From Tragulus kanchil (lineage: Eukaryota > Chordata > Mammalia > Artiodactyla > Tragulidae), in assembly GCA_022376925.1 (NCBI GenBank), contig JAIOJX010000004.1, positions 123,529,123 through 123,593,122 on the forward strand: DNA of 64,000 nt, in the 5' to 3' direction. The notes beneath the pieces are model-generated. The model was given only the letters and a program-made list of their open reading frames with translations. It was not told where the DNA came from and made no database searches. Below are positions 11,071 through 23,283 of this stretch, piece after piece. A program made the position numbers and the translations under genes. The stretch's first letter is position 1, and every line of letters starts with the position of its first letter.

Positions 11071-11649
11071 AAAAAAGGCAAAACCCAATAGATAATTCAA
11101 CTAAATATTGCTCATGAAAACAATACTCATCACATTTCCTGAAGATGAAAATACAGTTTAGGCAATAAAAATATGGAAAATAGTTGCCATTATCTCAAAG
11201 GATGACTAAGATGTGCTAGATTCTCTACTTTGTTAGAGAGATGGCACATGTGAAATGGAACACTAACTGTGCTTAGTGTGGGAGCGAGCAGCCCAACCGA
11301 GGGGCATGTGGATACACAGGCGTGTGGTGAGCATTGTCAGTGTGGTCCTTGCAGGTTCCGCTGCCTTAAGAATCAGCAGGGTGGTGCTGGGGACCCACCC
11401 CCGGGGAAGACTGAGGGAGTCACACCCCACCAGAGAACCTGGAAAGAGAGACAGAAGCTGAGCCTGACCACACCTCTTTGAGAAGTGACAGTCTTCAGAG
11501 AGTCTAGCAAACAGGAAAAGGAGATGTTCTGGGCTTATGTTCTGGGGATGTTTTCATTCTCAATAAGCAGAAAATGGAGAATCCCTTTTCCTAGGTAATG
11601 ACCATATTTGAAATTAAATGAGAGGAAAATCTTTGCATTTTTAACTTTC
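11071..11649. other. No recognised feature
   Basis: Includes a short GC-richer segment (11270-11480) with no recognisable coding content. Confidence 0.4.
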
Positions 11650-14630
11650 CTAAGAAACATTTGCAAAAATTATTTACATCAACACCCATAAAAAGTATGC
11701 CCCAAAATACATTTTAAGACTTTAAAAAATGAAACAAAAATGTCATCGTAATACATCCCATTCAGATAAGACTTAGACTCAAAATGAAAGGATAGCTCAT
11801 TTCCAGAAAGATCAATATAATTTTCAGCATTAATAATTTAATGCTGAAATTAATTATTAATTATTAGAAGAGGCAATCAATACCTGTCCTAACATGTAGA
11901 AGACTACTGTTTATAATTCATACTTAGAAATTCTCTTAAGAAACTAGAAATAGAGAATAATTTTCTTAATCCAACAAAAATACATCACCCCAAGCCTGTA
12001 TCTAATAGCAAACTTCAAGTAAAACTTTTGAAGACACTCACTATAATGAAGTATAACACAAAAATGCTTATTATAAAGAAACAGTATTTACATGGACTGG
12101 TATCTTGTAAGGATACAAAAGTTGAGAGAAAAGGGAAAAAAGCCTAGACAAGTCCAAAGCATGCATGGTATCTTAGCGTATAATAGAGAAGACAACAGAA
12201 ACAACGGAGACAGAAAAGGGTTTTCAGTAAATGGTTTGGGACTAGTTTCTCACATGGGAAAAAAAGATTCATGCTTTACACCATATATATTCATTAGCCC
12301 CACATAAATTGCAAGTCTAGTTACTTAAAAGTTTCAGAAGTAAATTAAAGCACTTAGGAATATGGGAGGAATCAATATAAAATATAATCATGGAGAAGAA
12401 AAATAATTTCTTAAGCAAGGCACAAAAAAGCAGAATGACAAGGAAATTTAACTATATCAGAAATTTTAAATTACCTGTTAAAAGATCTCATAAAATTACA
12501 ATGCAGATGAGAGGCAAAATTTTTCATATGTTTAACAAAGAATTAGTCACATACATATGAATGTGAATCATAAAAATAAACATATTAAGATACATACATA
12601 TTAGGATCACATGTATACACACATTTCTATTGATCAATAATGAGAACAGACAAGAAAAGAACGGACAGAGAGTAGAAATAGTCGGAAAGGAGGAAATTCA
12701 AATGGCTCTGTGCTAGATGATGTTCAATTTCATAAATAATGAGTCATGAAAATTAAAACAATGAGATTCATATGCACCATCTATCAACTCTTAAAAATGA
12801 AACAAAATGTCATCGTAATACATCCCATTCAGATAAAGATAGACTCAAAGAAAGATGCCACAAATTAAGATTAAATTCAGCATTAATAATTTATCGTAAA
12901 TTAATATAATTATTAGTAAGAGGCAATTTTCAATAAATTTAATGCTGAAATTAATTATTAATTATTAGAAGAGGCAATCAATACCTGTCCTAACATGTAG
13001 AAGACTACTGTTTATAATTCATACTTAGAAATTCTCTTAAGAAACTAGAAATAGAGAATAATTTTCTTAATCCAACAAAAATACATCACCCCAAGCCTGT
13101 ATCTAATAGCAAACTTCAAGTAAAACTTTTGAAGACACTCACTATAATGAAGTATAACACAAAAATGCTTATTATAAAGAAACAGTATTTACATGGACTG
13201 GTATCTTGTAAGGATACAAAAGTTGAGAGAAAAGGGAAAAAAGCCTAGACAAGTCCAAAGCATGCATGGTATCTTAGCGTATAATAGAGAAGACAACAGA
13301 AACAACGGAGACAGAAAAGGGTTTTCAGTAAATGGTTTGGGACTAGTTTCTCACATGGGAAAAAAAGATTCATGCTTTACACCATATATATTCATTAGCC
13401 CCACATAAATTGCAAGTCTAGTTACTTAAAAGTTTCAGAAGTAAATTAAAGCACTTAGGAATATGGGAGGAATCAATATAAAATATAATCATGGAGAAGA
13501 AAAATAATTTCTTAAGCAAGGCACAAAAAAGCAGAATGACAAGGAAATTTAACTATATCAGAAATTTTAAATTACCTGTTAAAAGATCTCATAAAATTAC
13601 AATGCAGATGAGAGGCAAAATTTTTCATATGTTTAACAAAGAATTAGTCACATACATATGAATGTGAATCATAAAAATAAACATATTAAGATACATACAT
13701 ATTAGGATCACATGTATACACACATTTCTATTGATCAATAATGAGAACAGACAAGAAAAGAACGGACAGAGAGTAGAAATAGTCGGAAAGGAGGAAATTC
13801 AAATGGCTCTGTGCTAGATGATGTTCAATTTCATAAATAATGAGTCATGAAAATTAAAACAATGAGATTCATATGCACCATCTATCAACTCTTAAATAAT
13901 TAAATATGAGAGTAATCAAGGGCTGGCACGGACCTGGGGAAGTGAGGGTTCTCACATACTGGGAGACATTTGATTGTGCCATTCGTAGGGTAATTTGGCA
14001 GTATCTCACTGACACAGATGCCCATATCCTATGATTTGGTAAGTTTCCATGATATGTATTCCAGACGAGGTCTATCATATATATCCGAGGGGATATTTAT
14101 TTCAGTATCACTTATTTTCATAAACAATGAAATCAATTCAAATTCCAGTCTGTGTGGGAATACACTGTGATATTTTCAAAAGATGGAGTAAAACATAGCA
14201 ATTTAAACAATAAACGACGGGAATAAAATCAAGAAGGTGAGTTCTGAAAGCAAAATATTTGGTAGTTAAAGTAGCAACTGCCAGAGTACCATGTACAACA
14301 CACCACACACAAAATAAAAAAAACATAAGTATCTGAAAACATATGCAAATCCTTTGGTTCATGTATGTAATAAGCATGCTTCATATGTGTAGTAAAACAG
14401 GGTGCATAAAAACAGGGTTATGCAAATGCCGATACATGATAGTTATATCCTCTGGAGTGGCAGAGTATCGTGAGGCTGAAAAAGGTTAAAGTGGGGACTT
14501 CACATTTCATATTAGTTTGTTTCTTTACAAACAATGGCTATGAAGCAGGTATGGGAACCAGGTTTACATGTATTCATCTGGGTGTCAGGTACATGGACAT
14601 TTATTGTAGTATCCTTAGAACATCGAGAAA
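11650..14630 (+). mobile_element. Ancient LINE-1 (L1M-like) ORF2 3' part, carrying duplication 3
   Basis: Diverged matches, in the right order, to the 3' half of L1 ORF2 and its tail: a 'tttgggactagtttctcaca' segment followed by 'tgctttacaccatatatatt', a 'gcacaaaaaagcagaatgac' segment, 'gggtaatttggcagtatctc', and an A-rich 3' region. The element is old and full of stops. About 1.1 kb of its apparent length comes from duplication 3. Confidence 0.55.
11724..13894. repeat. Tandem duplication 3 (unit about 1.1 kb) with a scrambled join
   Basis: About 11724-12793 is repeated at 12794-13894; the offset is about 1070 at the start and 1101 from about 12940 on. The first 150 bases of the second copy (12794-12940) are a garbled version of 11724-11838, with deletions, repeated words and about 31 extra bases, while the rest is nearly exact. 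Confidence 0.93.
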
Positions 14631-15067
14631 ATAACAATCCTCAGCACTGAAGCAGTTAAAGAAGCTGGACTGTCTGTCACCCCTCTCTTTCCCCTGCAAA
14701 TACGGGAGTAAAGTCTCTGACGGGGAAGAAACAAAAGGGAAGAGGGCAGGGTACAAACTTGAAAAGAATAGTTCAAAGGCACAAGATTAGCTGATGAGAA
14801 CCAAATAGGTCCAAGATGGCGGGTGAGTCTACCTCTACTAGATGCTGAGCCTCAGTGTATGCTCATCATTAACACACCAGCAAGCTAAGTGACATACACA
14901 TATGCTCCATGACATTTCAGGAGTCCAGACCATCAAAGACCAAAAAGGAGTCAGTGGCCTGAATCCTGGAAATTCCTGCCCTTTCCCCAGGATAGTTGGA
15001 ATAATCCTCCTACTCATTAGCCTATGAAATTACCCAGTCTATAAAAAGTAACCAAGCCGTCTTTTGA
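14631..15067. other. No recognised feature
   Basis: Non-repetitive to the eye. A tataaaaag at 15040 has no supporting promoter context. Confidence 0.4.
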
Positions 15068-15275
15068 GGCCTCACCTTGGCTCAGATGGTAAACAATTCA
15101 CCTGCAATGCAAGAGACCAGGGTTTGATCCCTGAGTCAGGAAGATCCCCTGGAGAAGGGAATGGCTATTCATTCCAGTATTCTTGCCCAGAGAATTCTAT
15201 GGACAGAGGAGCCTGGGGGGTTACAGTCCATGGGGTTGCAAAAAGTTGGACACGACTGAGCAATTAAGACTTTCA
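15068..15275 (+). mobile_element. Bov-tA SINE
   Basis: tRNA-like head with ggtttgatccctgagtcagg, BovA core 'ccagtattcttgcccagag', end 'gttggacacgactgagcaat'. Confidence 0.9.
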
Positions 15276-15352
15276 TTTTTCATCTTCTGAAAGGGCCCAC
15301 TGTCAGTGCAATGGGTTTCTCTCTAGGTAAGTTCACTTCTTACCTATCAAAA

Positions 15353-15425
15353 AATCTCAGTGATCAAACCCAGGTCTTCTGCATAGCAGACAGATTCTTC
15401 ATCAACTAAGCCAAGGTCAGAGAGC
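15353..15425 (-). mobile_element. Degenerate tRNA-derived SINE head, reverse strand
   Basis: 'tgatcaaacccaggtcttct' followed by 'gcatagcagacagattcttc' is the reverse complement of a Bov-tA-type tRNA head; the BovA core is absent. Confidence 0.55.
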
Positions 15426-15956
15426 CCCAAGTCTATATCCCTGTCCAGAGTCAAAGGTGGCAAAGCCCATTAAGTATTATACAGATGGAAAGCTAAGAGG
15501 TTCTGTTACTTTCCACGCATGGGGCATCCATATCCATGACAACACTGAGATGGAAAAGCTAGAATGGTGGTGCAGGTCAGTTTCAGTCACTGAATCCATG
15601 ATGGTCACCCCACATCAACTGCCCTTATCCCCATGGCTTAATAGTTGACCCTCAGCCAACTTGTATGAGGAGAAAGGGAAGTTTACTCAATCTCTGTTTT
15701 TAGGCTGAGAAACACTGTCTTTACAGATTTCAGAGAAAAGCCAAAGAGTGGACCTTCCAAGAAGCAAAGCAAATCACATGTGATGCTGCATGGGCCAGGT
15801 CCTGTCACAAGGCTTCCCAGAGGTCTGGTGCCAGCAGAAGCAGATGAAAGTGATAAAAGGCTGTATTCCTCACTTGACTTCAAGAATCACACAAATTTGA
15901 ATGCTTCAGTACTCTATTGGAAAATTACCTGAATTGGGAGCATAAGGATTAATAAG
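15426..15956. other. No recognised feature
   Basis: No gene or named repeat recognised. Confidence 0.4.
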
Positions 15957-16156
15957 GGGCTTTCCAGGTGGTGCTAGTGGTAAAGAACCTGCCTGCCAAT
16001 GAAGGAGACATAAGAGACACAGGATGGATTTCTGGGTCGGGAAGGTCCCCTGGAGGTGGTCATGACAACCCACTCAAGTACTCTTGCCTGGAGAATCCCA
16101 TGGACAGAGGAGCCAGGTGGGCTACAGTCTATAGAGTCACAAACAGTTAGACACAA
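15957..16156 (+). mobile_element. Bov-tA SINE
   Basis: Starts 'ggggctttccaggtggtgct', core 'actcttgcctggagaatccc' and 'atggacagaggagccaggtg'. Ends 'acagttagacacaagtgg'. Confidence 0.9.
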
Positions 16157-16608
16157 GTGGAGCCATTTAGCATGCAGTGATTAATATTGTCAATAAAGTT
16201 GTTCTCAGTCTCTCTCCCTGGAGGTCATATATATAGGACAAGACCTCAGTATGCTGGTAGGGGGTCTTATTCAGTCTCCCTGAATTGCACATAATGGCTT
16301 TGAAGGATTGGCTCATTTCATTCAAGTGGACCACTGGGAAATCTGCCAGCAATACCCATTAAAACAAGAATCAAAGTACTTCACAGACTACTATGTGATG
16401 CAGTTGGTTGAGAAACCATAAATGGGCAGCACAGGCAGAAGCCCCATTCAAAACATAGTGATCCGGGGTAAACATCACACATCTACGGTCATCTCAGTCC
16501 CTAAGTACAGAGGCACCAGGACACCATGCTCGTTGCCTCAAATGACTGCAAAGAATATCCTGAGAAAGTCAGTAATAGTTTCCTTGACTTTTACTTTTAA
16601 GAAACCAT
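16157..16608. other. No recognised feature
   Basis: No gene or named repeat recognised between two Bov-tA SINEs. Confidence 0.4.
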
Positions 16609-16820
16609 GAGCTTCCCTGGTGGCTCAATTGGTAAAGAATCCACCTACAATGCAGAAGACCTGGGTTTGATCCCTGGATTACGAAGATCCTCTGGAGAAG
16701 GAAATGGCAGCCCACTTCAGTATCTTTGCCTGGGAAATCCCATGGATAAAAGAACCTGGCAGACCACAGTCCATGGGGTTGCAAGAGTCAAACATGACTT
16801 AGCGACTAAACCACCACCAC
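16609..16820 (+). mobile_element. Bov-tA SINE
   Basis: Starts 'gagcttccctggtggctcaa', B-box-like gggtttgatccc, core 'ggaaatggcagcccacttca', and ends with an (acc)n tail near 16818. Confidence 0.9.
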
Positions 16821-18866
16821 AATTTCTCCAAATAGGCTTTTATGTATATTTCAAGTACACAGAAATGTGTCCCTTATACATTTAATCTGCATGTCTTACA
16901 ATAAGACCACCCTTCACAAGTATGTTTCCAGAGAGCTGTCCAGAGCAGCTTCAACTGCAGCTCTAGAAACTACTTAGCTGTTCTTATTGAAAAAGACGAA
17001 ATATCAAGAGAACAGGTAACTTAGTTTGTGCCAACAATCTATTTCTGAATATGACACAGGTTGTCCAAAACTGACGCATCTCACACACTAAAAAATCTGG
17101 CGCTAGCAGTCATTTATTTCCGCAGCCCTGACTGAGATGCATCTGTACCTAGAAAATGCTTCAAGTCCTGTCACTTTACTTCCAATTACTTTTTCCCCTT
17201 GAAAAGGTAAAGGCACTTTTATGCGTTGAGTTCTTAGGAGGTTCCCATTTTTTCCCATATGTAATTATTTTGTAACAAACAAATATAAATTATTTCACAG
17301 ATCCTTTAACAAACTGTAGTTCACTTTTAAGACAACAGTTTTTTAACCATTAGCAAGACTGGTTTCAAAACACTTTAAAGCACTGAAACAGATGTGTTCA
17401 TTATTTCAACACAATTAAGTATAATGAAAAAACCAAGTATGATAAGTATGATGAAAAATATTCTGAATGACAGAAATATACAAAATAAATAAGATCCCTT
17501 TATAGCCTAGTTAATGCATAGTAATTTAGCCAATAAATTAGAATATGTAAAATTAAGTATGTGCTTTTATATATCAGCCCTAACAGTGCTTTTAAGCAGA
17601 TGGCAGTTCTGAAACAACTATTGATACTGAGGTCAAATTGTATTTCACATCTAAGATGCTGGCTTATTTTCAAGTCTGACTTGCGTTGCTAAATTCAGTT
17701 TGTTTTCTGAAGTTAACAGATTTTAGGTATTCTGGAGGTTCTTACTTTAAAGGTACAAGGCAGCGTAGGCAACAGATAAGATTACCTTAGCTGCCACTTG
17801 AGTTCCATTCATGGCTCATTTTTCCTTTTAACTATATTGGCTCTATGAATGCTTTTGTAAGACAGCATGGACTTTTTCTTTCACAAGTCATTTCAGAGTT
17901 AGTGCTCTCGTTCGCTCCTGAATGTTTGATTGTGTGTATCTTCCTCATAAGGCTCAAAGCTTGCCATTTATTTCTAAAGCTGGAAAGTTACATGAAATTT
18001 TTCTCCTTCCATCAGAATTTTAATGTGTGCTGTAGGTTGTAGCCAGTATTGAAAAGAGAATAAATATACACTCTTTCTTTAGTGCTAATTCTACATTTAA
18101 TTTGTTTCAGGTAAAGAACACGGGGTTGGCATAATAAAGTCAGGAAAGATGGAGGGTTGTTTCATTTGTTCATTTTTATTTTTGGTCCTGAGAATGGATT
18201 GTGTCTCCATTTTAGTTAATAATGGAGTATTTAAAAATCACAGATATCAAAGAAGTCTTAGATCTTGTATTTTAGGGAAGGAAAGGATGACAAGAGTAAA
18301 AATACTTCAAAAGTTGAATATTTCTGTATCTGAAATTTGTTGAAGCCTAAACCAAGCAGAAACTAAGTGACACACCCACGGGTTAAGCTGTGTCTGAGAG
18401 AGCCAGAACATCCACTTTCACGCAGACTGTCAACTCAAAACTGGCCAGATTCACCTTCCAGTTTCAGACTTCTGCACAGCTACAGAACGACAAACAGGAA
18501 ATTGGCCAAAGCAGCCTTTACTGCTAAGTCACATAGCACTTCAATATTTGATGTTGCAGAGAATAATGAGATGGCCAGGACTTTCGCAAGGGAGATTTGT
18601 ACTAAGGTATATAACTGTATAAATGTCTCACAGCATTTATCTGCTGACTGACCTGTGACATCATTAGGCCTTGCTCCTTGCTCCCCTATTTTGACCACCC
18701 ATTCACTCATTGCAATGAATCTCCATTGGATTTTCTACTTAATTTGTGTTTTAGACAGATCTTAGTCCTTCAGAAGACACTATAATCTGTGAAGTGGTTT
18801 TGTTGTGATCATCGCCGAAGGTGGATCTGCCTCTTTGCTTGTTTTAAACATATGCTTTGTTGTGGG
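16821..18866. other. Unrecognised single-copy-looking sequence
   Basis: About 2 kb of AT-rich DNA with no recognisable repeat, exon or duplication. Short open frames here start at non-ATG codons or have no recognisable homology. Confidence 0.4.
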
Positions 18867-18906
18867 GTGTGTGTGTGTGTGTGTGTGTGCACGCGCATGT
18901 GTGTGC
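18867..18906 (+). repeat. (GT)n microsatellite, 40-bp perfect purine-pyrimidine alternation
   Basis: A GT run passes without a break into cacgcgcatgtgtgtgc, so all 40 bases alternate purine and pyrimidine. It abuts a reverse-strand Bov-tA 3' remnant, a usual seed for ruminant microsatellites. Confidence 0.9.
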
Positions 18907-18960
18907 TACTCGCTCAGTCATGTCTGACTCTGTTCTTTGTTGGTCCCCATTTTTTCTGAC
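18901..18960 (-). mobile_element. Bov-tA 3' remnant, reverse strand
   Basis: 'gctactcgctcagtcatgtc' followed by 'tgactctgttctttg' is the reverse complement of the BovA end. Homology fades after about 18950. Confidence 0.65.
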
Positions 18961-19039
18961 TCTTGTCTCTGGTCCATCATGTACTTTGATGCCAGGAATC
19001 AGAAGTCCATCTCTGAATAGAATATTTCCTTGTTTAATA

Positions 19040-19500
19040 TTCTTTAATGACTTCCCACACTTGGGTCCGGACTCCTTAACTGGTAGTCAATGTTCCATCC
19101 AAACTGGTCCTAGTCTGTCTTTCAAGCTACACTCAAGTTCATTCAATTCGTCATATGGATATGCTCCAACTCCTAATCATTTTATTCTATACTACTTGGA
19201 GTGTCCTCGCTTTCTCCCTTCTCTTCGTATTTTGGCTTTCTTTGTCCTGTAATATAACCTACTAAGTTATCCTGTCTCTTCCTTCAGAAAGGTTTCCTCA
19301 GTCAGGGAATCAGGTGGGATCTTTCTAAGCTCTGAAGCTGTGCTTTTTCTTTGTCAAATTCTTGCTTAGTTTATCACAGCCTGTCTGACAATGAGCTGTA
19401 AGTGGTCTTTGTCAAACTAGAAGTTCCCTCAGGGAGACAGGGGCTTATTATGCATAGTATTAAACTGACACTGTTTAATATTGGAAAGGGTGCCTGACAC
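19040..19500 (+). mobile_element. L2 3' fragment
   Basis: Weak ordered matches to the L2 3' region: 'taatgacttcccacacttgg', 'actagaagttccctcaggga' followed by gacaggg, and 'gggtgcctgacacatg' at the end. Confidence 0.5.
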
Positions 19501-19841
19501 ATGTGATCATCTGCTTTACAAAACCAAATACATTTTGAACTCATCCAGAGCTTCTCAGCTCTGGTTTCTCATTCCCCAATACCCAAAGAGAAAGAGATCT
19601 AACACTTCAAAAGACCTCCTCTGTGCCTCCTCTGTTATCTTGCACAATGTCTGGAAAATTATAGGCCCTAATAAAATGTTCTTTTTCTCCCCCAGTAAAT
19701 AAGCTTCGGCTGAATAGAGGCACAGCCAACCACTTCACCACCAGGTGCATGATCTTTGGGGTCTTAGGAGTGAGAAAAGTAGCCCAACCAATAACCACGA
19801 TGGCAACCCTCGTTGGCAGCACAGAACCGTGAGGATTAAAC
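19501..19841. other. No recognised feature
   Basis: No gene or named repeat recognised before duplication 4. Confidence 0.4.
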
Positions 19842-22078
19842 ACTCTGCTCGTCTTCAGGATGAGCTGGAAGTGATTGAGGCGGGGGTGGGAGGAGTGGGG
19901 AGAGGCAGTTTTTGAACTGACATTTCAAGATCAAAGAAAAATGTTTTTACCTTTACAGTCTTCTATTGATTGCCATAGCTAATAGAATTTCCAGAGTGGG
20001 GAAAAAGTGGTAAGATGAATTTGTTAAAACTGAATTTATCTGTATTTACGTTGTCACTTTCAAGCATGGAGACAAAAATACCTTTGATCGAGATTATTTC
20101 AACAGACTGTTGAAGAAACAGAATGTATCTGTGCCATTTCTTCTGGTAACTACTAACATGCATAAGTGTCTTACATAATGGATGAGAAAATGTTATTTTT
20201 TGATATACAAATTATTTTTCCTTGTGTTGAGAGAAACTTGGCAGTCACCCTGCACCACCCTTTCCACACAAAGTGGCTCAACCAACTACTGGCCTTGCCT
20301 TACAAATCTGGTGATCTGGGTCCCCTTAATGGCATAATGCTCGAGATGTTTTTCCATGTGCCACACAAAACTATGGAACAATGGAGGGCTTCTTTTGGCC
20401 AACTGACTCTGTACAAAGATCCTATCCCTGTCCTCCCTTCAAAGACTCTTGCAAATTTGTAACTCCCCAAGAGCCAAGTTGAATAAAAAACGTAACTTTA
20501 GTCTTTCCTTTGGGTAACACCTTTAACTTGGAGAATGCAAATAAGTCGTTCAAGATCATTTTTAATCTATCAAGACCATGTTTAAATAATTGAGAGAACG
20601 CATGAATATGTCAAAACCTATTCACCCCAAACTATTTCCCCAAATTATCTGTTTGCTTCATTTGTGATCCAGTTAAGAACTAGGGAAATATATTTTCTGT
20701 AACTAGAACTGTTAATCCAAATACCATCTTCTCTTTTAGAAAAAGAGAAGTCAGTTTTCTCCCCCCTCTCATCCTTTAGGCTTTTCCAACAGAGTAAAAC
20801 CAACTTGAAACACAATCAGCCTAAGTATCATGAAAATGTATGCCTGAGTTGGGGCTTCCCAGGCGGCGCTAGTGGTAATGGACCTGCCTGCCAATGCAGG
20901 AGAAGTAAGAGATGAATGTCTGATCCCTGGGCTGGAAGGCCCTCTGGGAAGGAAATGCAACCCCTCCAGTACTCTGCTCGTCTTCAGGATGAGCTGGAAG
21001 TGATTGAGGCGGTGGGAGGAGTGGTTTCAAAGATCAAAGAAAAATGTTTTTACCTTTACAGTCTTCTATTGATTGCCATAGCTAATAGAATTTCCAGAGT
21101 GGGGAAAAAGTGGTAAGATGAATTTGTTAAAACTGAATTTATCTGTATTTACGTTGTCACTTTCAAGCATGGAGACAAAAATACCTTTGATCGAGATTAT
21201 TTCAACAGACTGTTGAAGAAACAGAATGTATCTGTGCCATTTCTTCTGGTAACTACTAACATGCATAAGTGTCTTACATAATGGATGAGAAAATGTTATT
21301 TTTTGATATACAAATTATTTTTCCTTGTGTTGAGAGAAACTTGGCAGTCACCCTGCACCACCCTTTCCACACAAAGTGGCTCAACCAACTACTGGCCTTG
21401 CCTTACAAATCTGGTGATCTGGGTCCCCTTAATGGCATAATGCTCGAGATGTTTTTCCATGTGCCACACAAAACTATGGAACAATGGAGGGCTTCTTTTG
21501 GCCAACTGACTCTGTACAAAGATCCTATCCCTGTCCTCCCTTCAAAGACTCTTGCAAATTTGTAACTCCCCAAGAGCCAAGTTGAATAAAAAACGTAACT
21601 TTAGTCTTTCCTTTGGGTAACACCTTTAACTTGGAGAATGCAAATAAGTCGTTCAAGATCATTTTTAATCTATCAAGACCATGTTTAAATAATTGAGAGA
21701 ACGCATGAATATGTCAAAACCTATTCACCCCAAACTATTTCCCCAAATTATCTGTTTGCTTCATTTGTGATCCAGTTAAGAACTAGGGAAATATATTTTC
21801 TGTAACTAGAACTGTTAATCCAAATACCATCTTCTCTTTTAGAAAAAGAGAAGTCAGTTTTCTCCCCCCTCTCATCCTTTAGGCTTTTCCAACAGAGTAA
21901 AACCAACTTGAAACACAATCAGCCTAAGTATCATGAAAAATGTATGCCTGAGTTGGGGCTTCCCAGGCGGCGCTAGTGGTAATGGACCTGCCTGCCAATG
22001 CAGGAGAAGTAAGAGATGAATGTCTGATCCCTGGGCTGGGAAGGCCCTCTGGGGAAGGAAATGCAACCCCCTCCAGTA
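19842..22078. repeat. Tandem duplication 4 (unit about 1.1 kb)
   Basis: About 19842-20970 is repeated at 20971-22078, offset 1129 at the very start and 1103 later because the start of copy 2 has lost 26 bases (around 21010-21030 against 19880-19928). The end of copy 1 (20925-20970) shows several shortened homopolymers relative to 22028-22078. The join cuts a Bov-tA SINE in two. Confidence 0.95.
20853..20970 (+). mobile_element. Bov-tA SINE, cut at duplication join
   Basis: Same SINE as 21956-22166 and 23074-23283, but only the tRNA-like head and the start of the core are present. Its last 45 bases have lost a G twice and a C once relative to the other two copies, then the sequence jumps to the start of copy 2 at 20971. 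Confidence 0.9.
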
Positions 22079-22166
22079 TTCTTGCCTGGAGAATCCCATG
22101 GACAGAAAAAGCTGACGGGCTACAGTCTATACAGTTGCACAGTGTCAGACACGACTGAAGTGATGT
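21956..22166 (+). mobile_element. Bov-tA SINE
   Basis: Starts 'ggggcttcccaggcggcgct', core 'ccagtattcttgcctggaga', end 'gtcagacacgactgaagtga'. Full length. CA-rich sequence follows. Confidence 0.92.
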
Positions 22167-22881
22167 AGTGCATTCACGTGCATACACACAGAGCACACAC
22201 ACCCCTGAGATATCTTCAGTGATCTGATTTTTAACTAGACAGACTCTTTGGCAGATGAAAATCACTAGCAAGAGAAACTGTAAAGTTTTTAAGGTGTGTT
22301 AAAAAAGAGTCTCAGAGAAAAGCTACAGCATACATAGCTTCACCAGCCTAAAGTAACATTCTAAATTATACCTGCAAACCAGTAATAAACAGAAGGCCTA
22401 GAATAAGACCTATGGATTAAATCCTGAAAGAGAATGTTCTCAGCAATGGCAGTTTCACAGGAGAGACCAAAGGAAGCCTGTATTAGAGCCACGTCCTTTA
22501 ATCTGAAGAGCATGGTATATATGATCCTTGTGGCCACTGCTGCCCCAATAGAGTAGGTTTGGGTTGCTGCCAAGGCAAAAGTACCTAAAGATCAGCTGAC
22601 ATAGTGGTTTTTTTTTAGGCAAATAACATAATAGAATTCCACCAACTCCCTTAGCCTCGGGCCATTCTTGCCTTCAATTAGTCATTCAGTGAGCACGCTG
22701 GAGTCCCTAGCATGTACCACACACTTTCCAGGACACTCTAAATCAACACTAAAGGTTTCCTATTTCAAGCACTGAGAATTCTACCAGAAGAAAATTTACA
22801 GTAGCAAGTAAGCAAGTGAAAAACGTTCAGATGGCCTCACTCACCCCCTGGGCATGAATCTGAGCCTTCATCTAGCATCTC
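22167..22881. other. No recognised feature apart from the duplication
   Basis: Repeated at 23284-23983. No gene or named repeat recognised. Confidence 0.4.
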
Positions 22882-23073
22882 TTTGTGATCCAGTTAAGAA
22901 CTAGGAAATATATTTTCTGTAACTAGAACTGTTAATCCAAATACCATCTTCTCTTTTAGAAAAAGAGAAGTCAGTTTTCTCCCCCCTCTCATCCTTTAGG
23001 CTTTTCCAACAGAGTAAAACCAACTTGAAACACAATCAGCCTAAGTATCATGAAAAATGTATGCCTGAGTTGG

Positions 23074-23283
23074 GGCTTCCCAGGCGGCGCTAGTGGTAAT
23101 GGACCTGCCTGCCAATGCAGGAGAAGTAAGAGATGAATGTCTGATCCCTGGGCTGGGAAGGCCCTCTGGGGAAGGAAATGCAACCCCCTCCAGTATTCTT
23201 GCCTGGAGAATCCCATGGACAGAAAAAGCTGACGGGCTACAGTCTATACAGTTGCACAGTGTCAGACACGACTGAAGTGATGT
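23074..23283 (+). mobile_element. Bov-tA SINE (duplicate)
   Basis: Third appearance of the SINE at 20853 and 21956, through duplication 5; not an independent insertion. Confidence 0.92.

Noticed and set aside
15040..15050. tataaaaag as a TATA box
   Set aside because: No downstream exon, CpG enrichment or other promoter sign; such words are common in AT-rich DNA.
18367..18651. 94-codon frame as a possible exon
   Set aside because: Starts at GTG, no recognisable domain, and an equally long antisense frame overlaps it.
20166..20462. 98-codon frame repeated exactly at 21269-21565
   Set aside because: Conservation reflects duplication 4, not selection; starts at GTG and has no recognisable homology.
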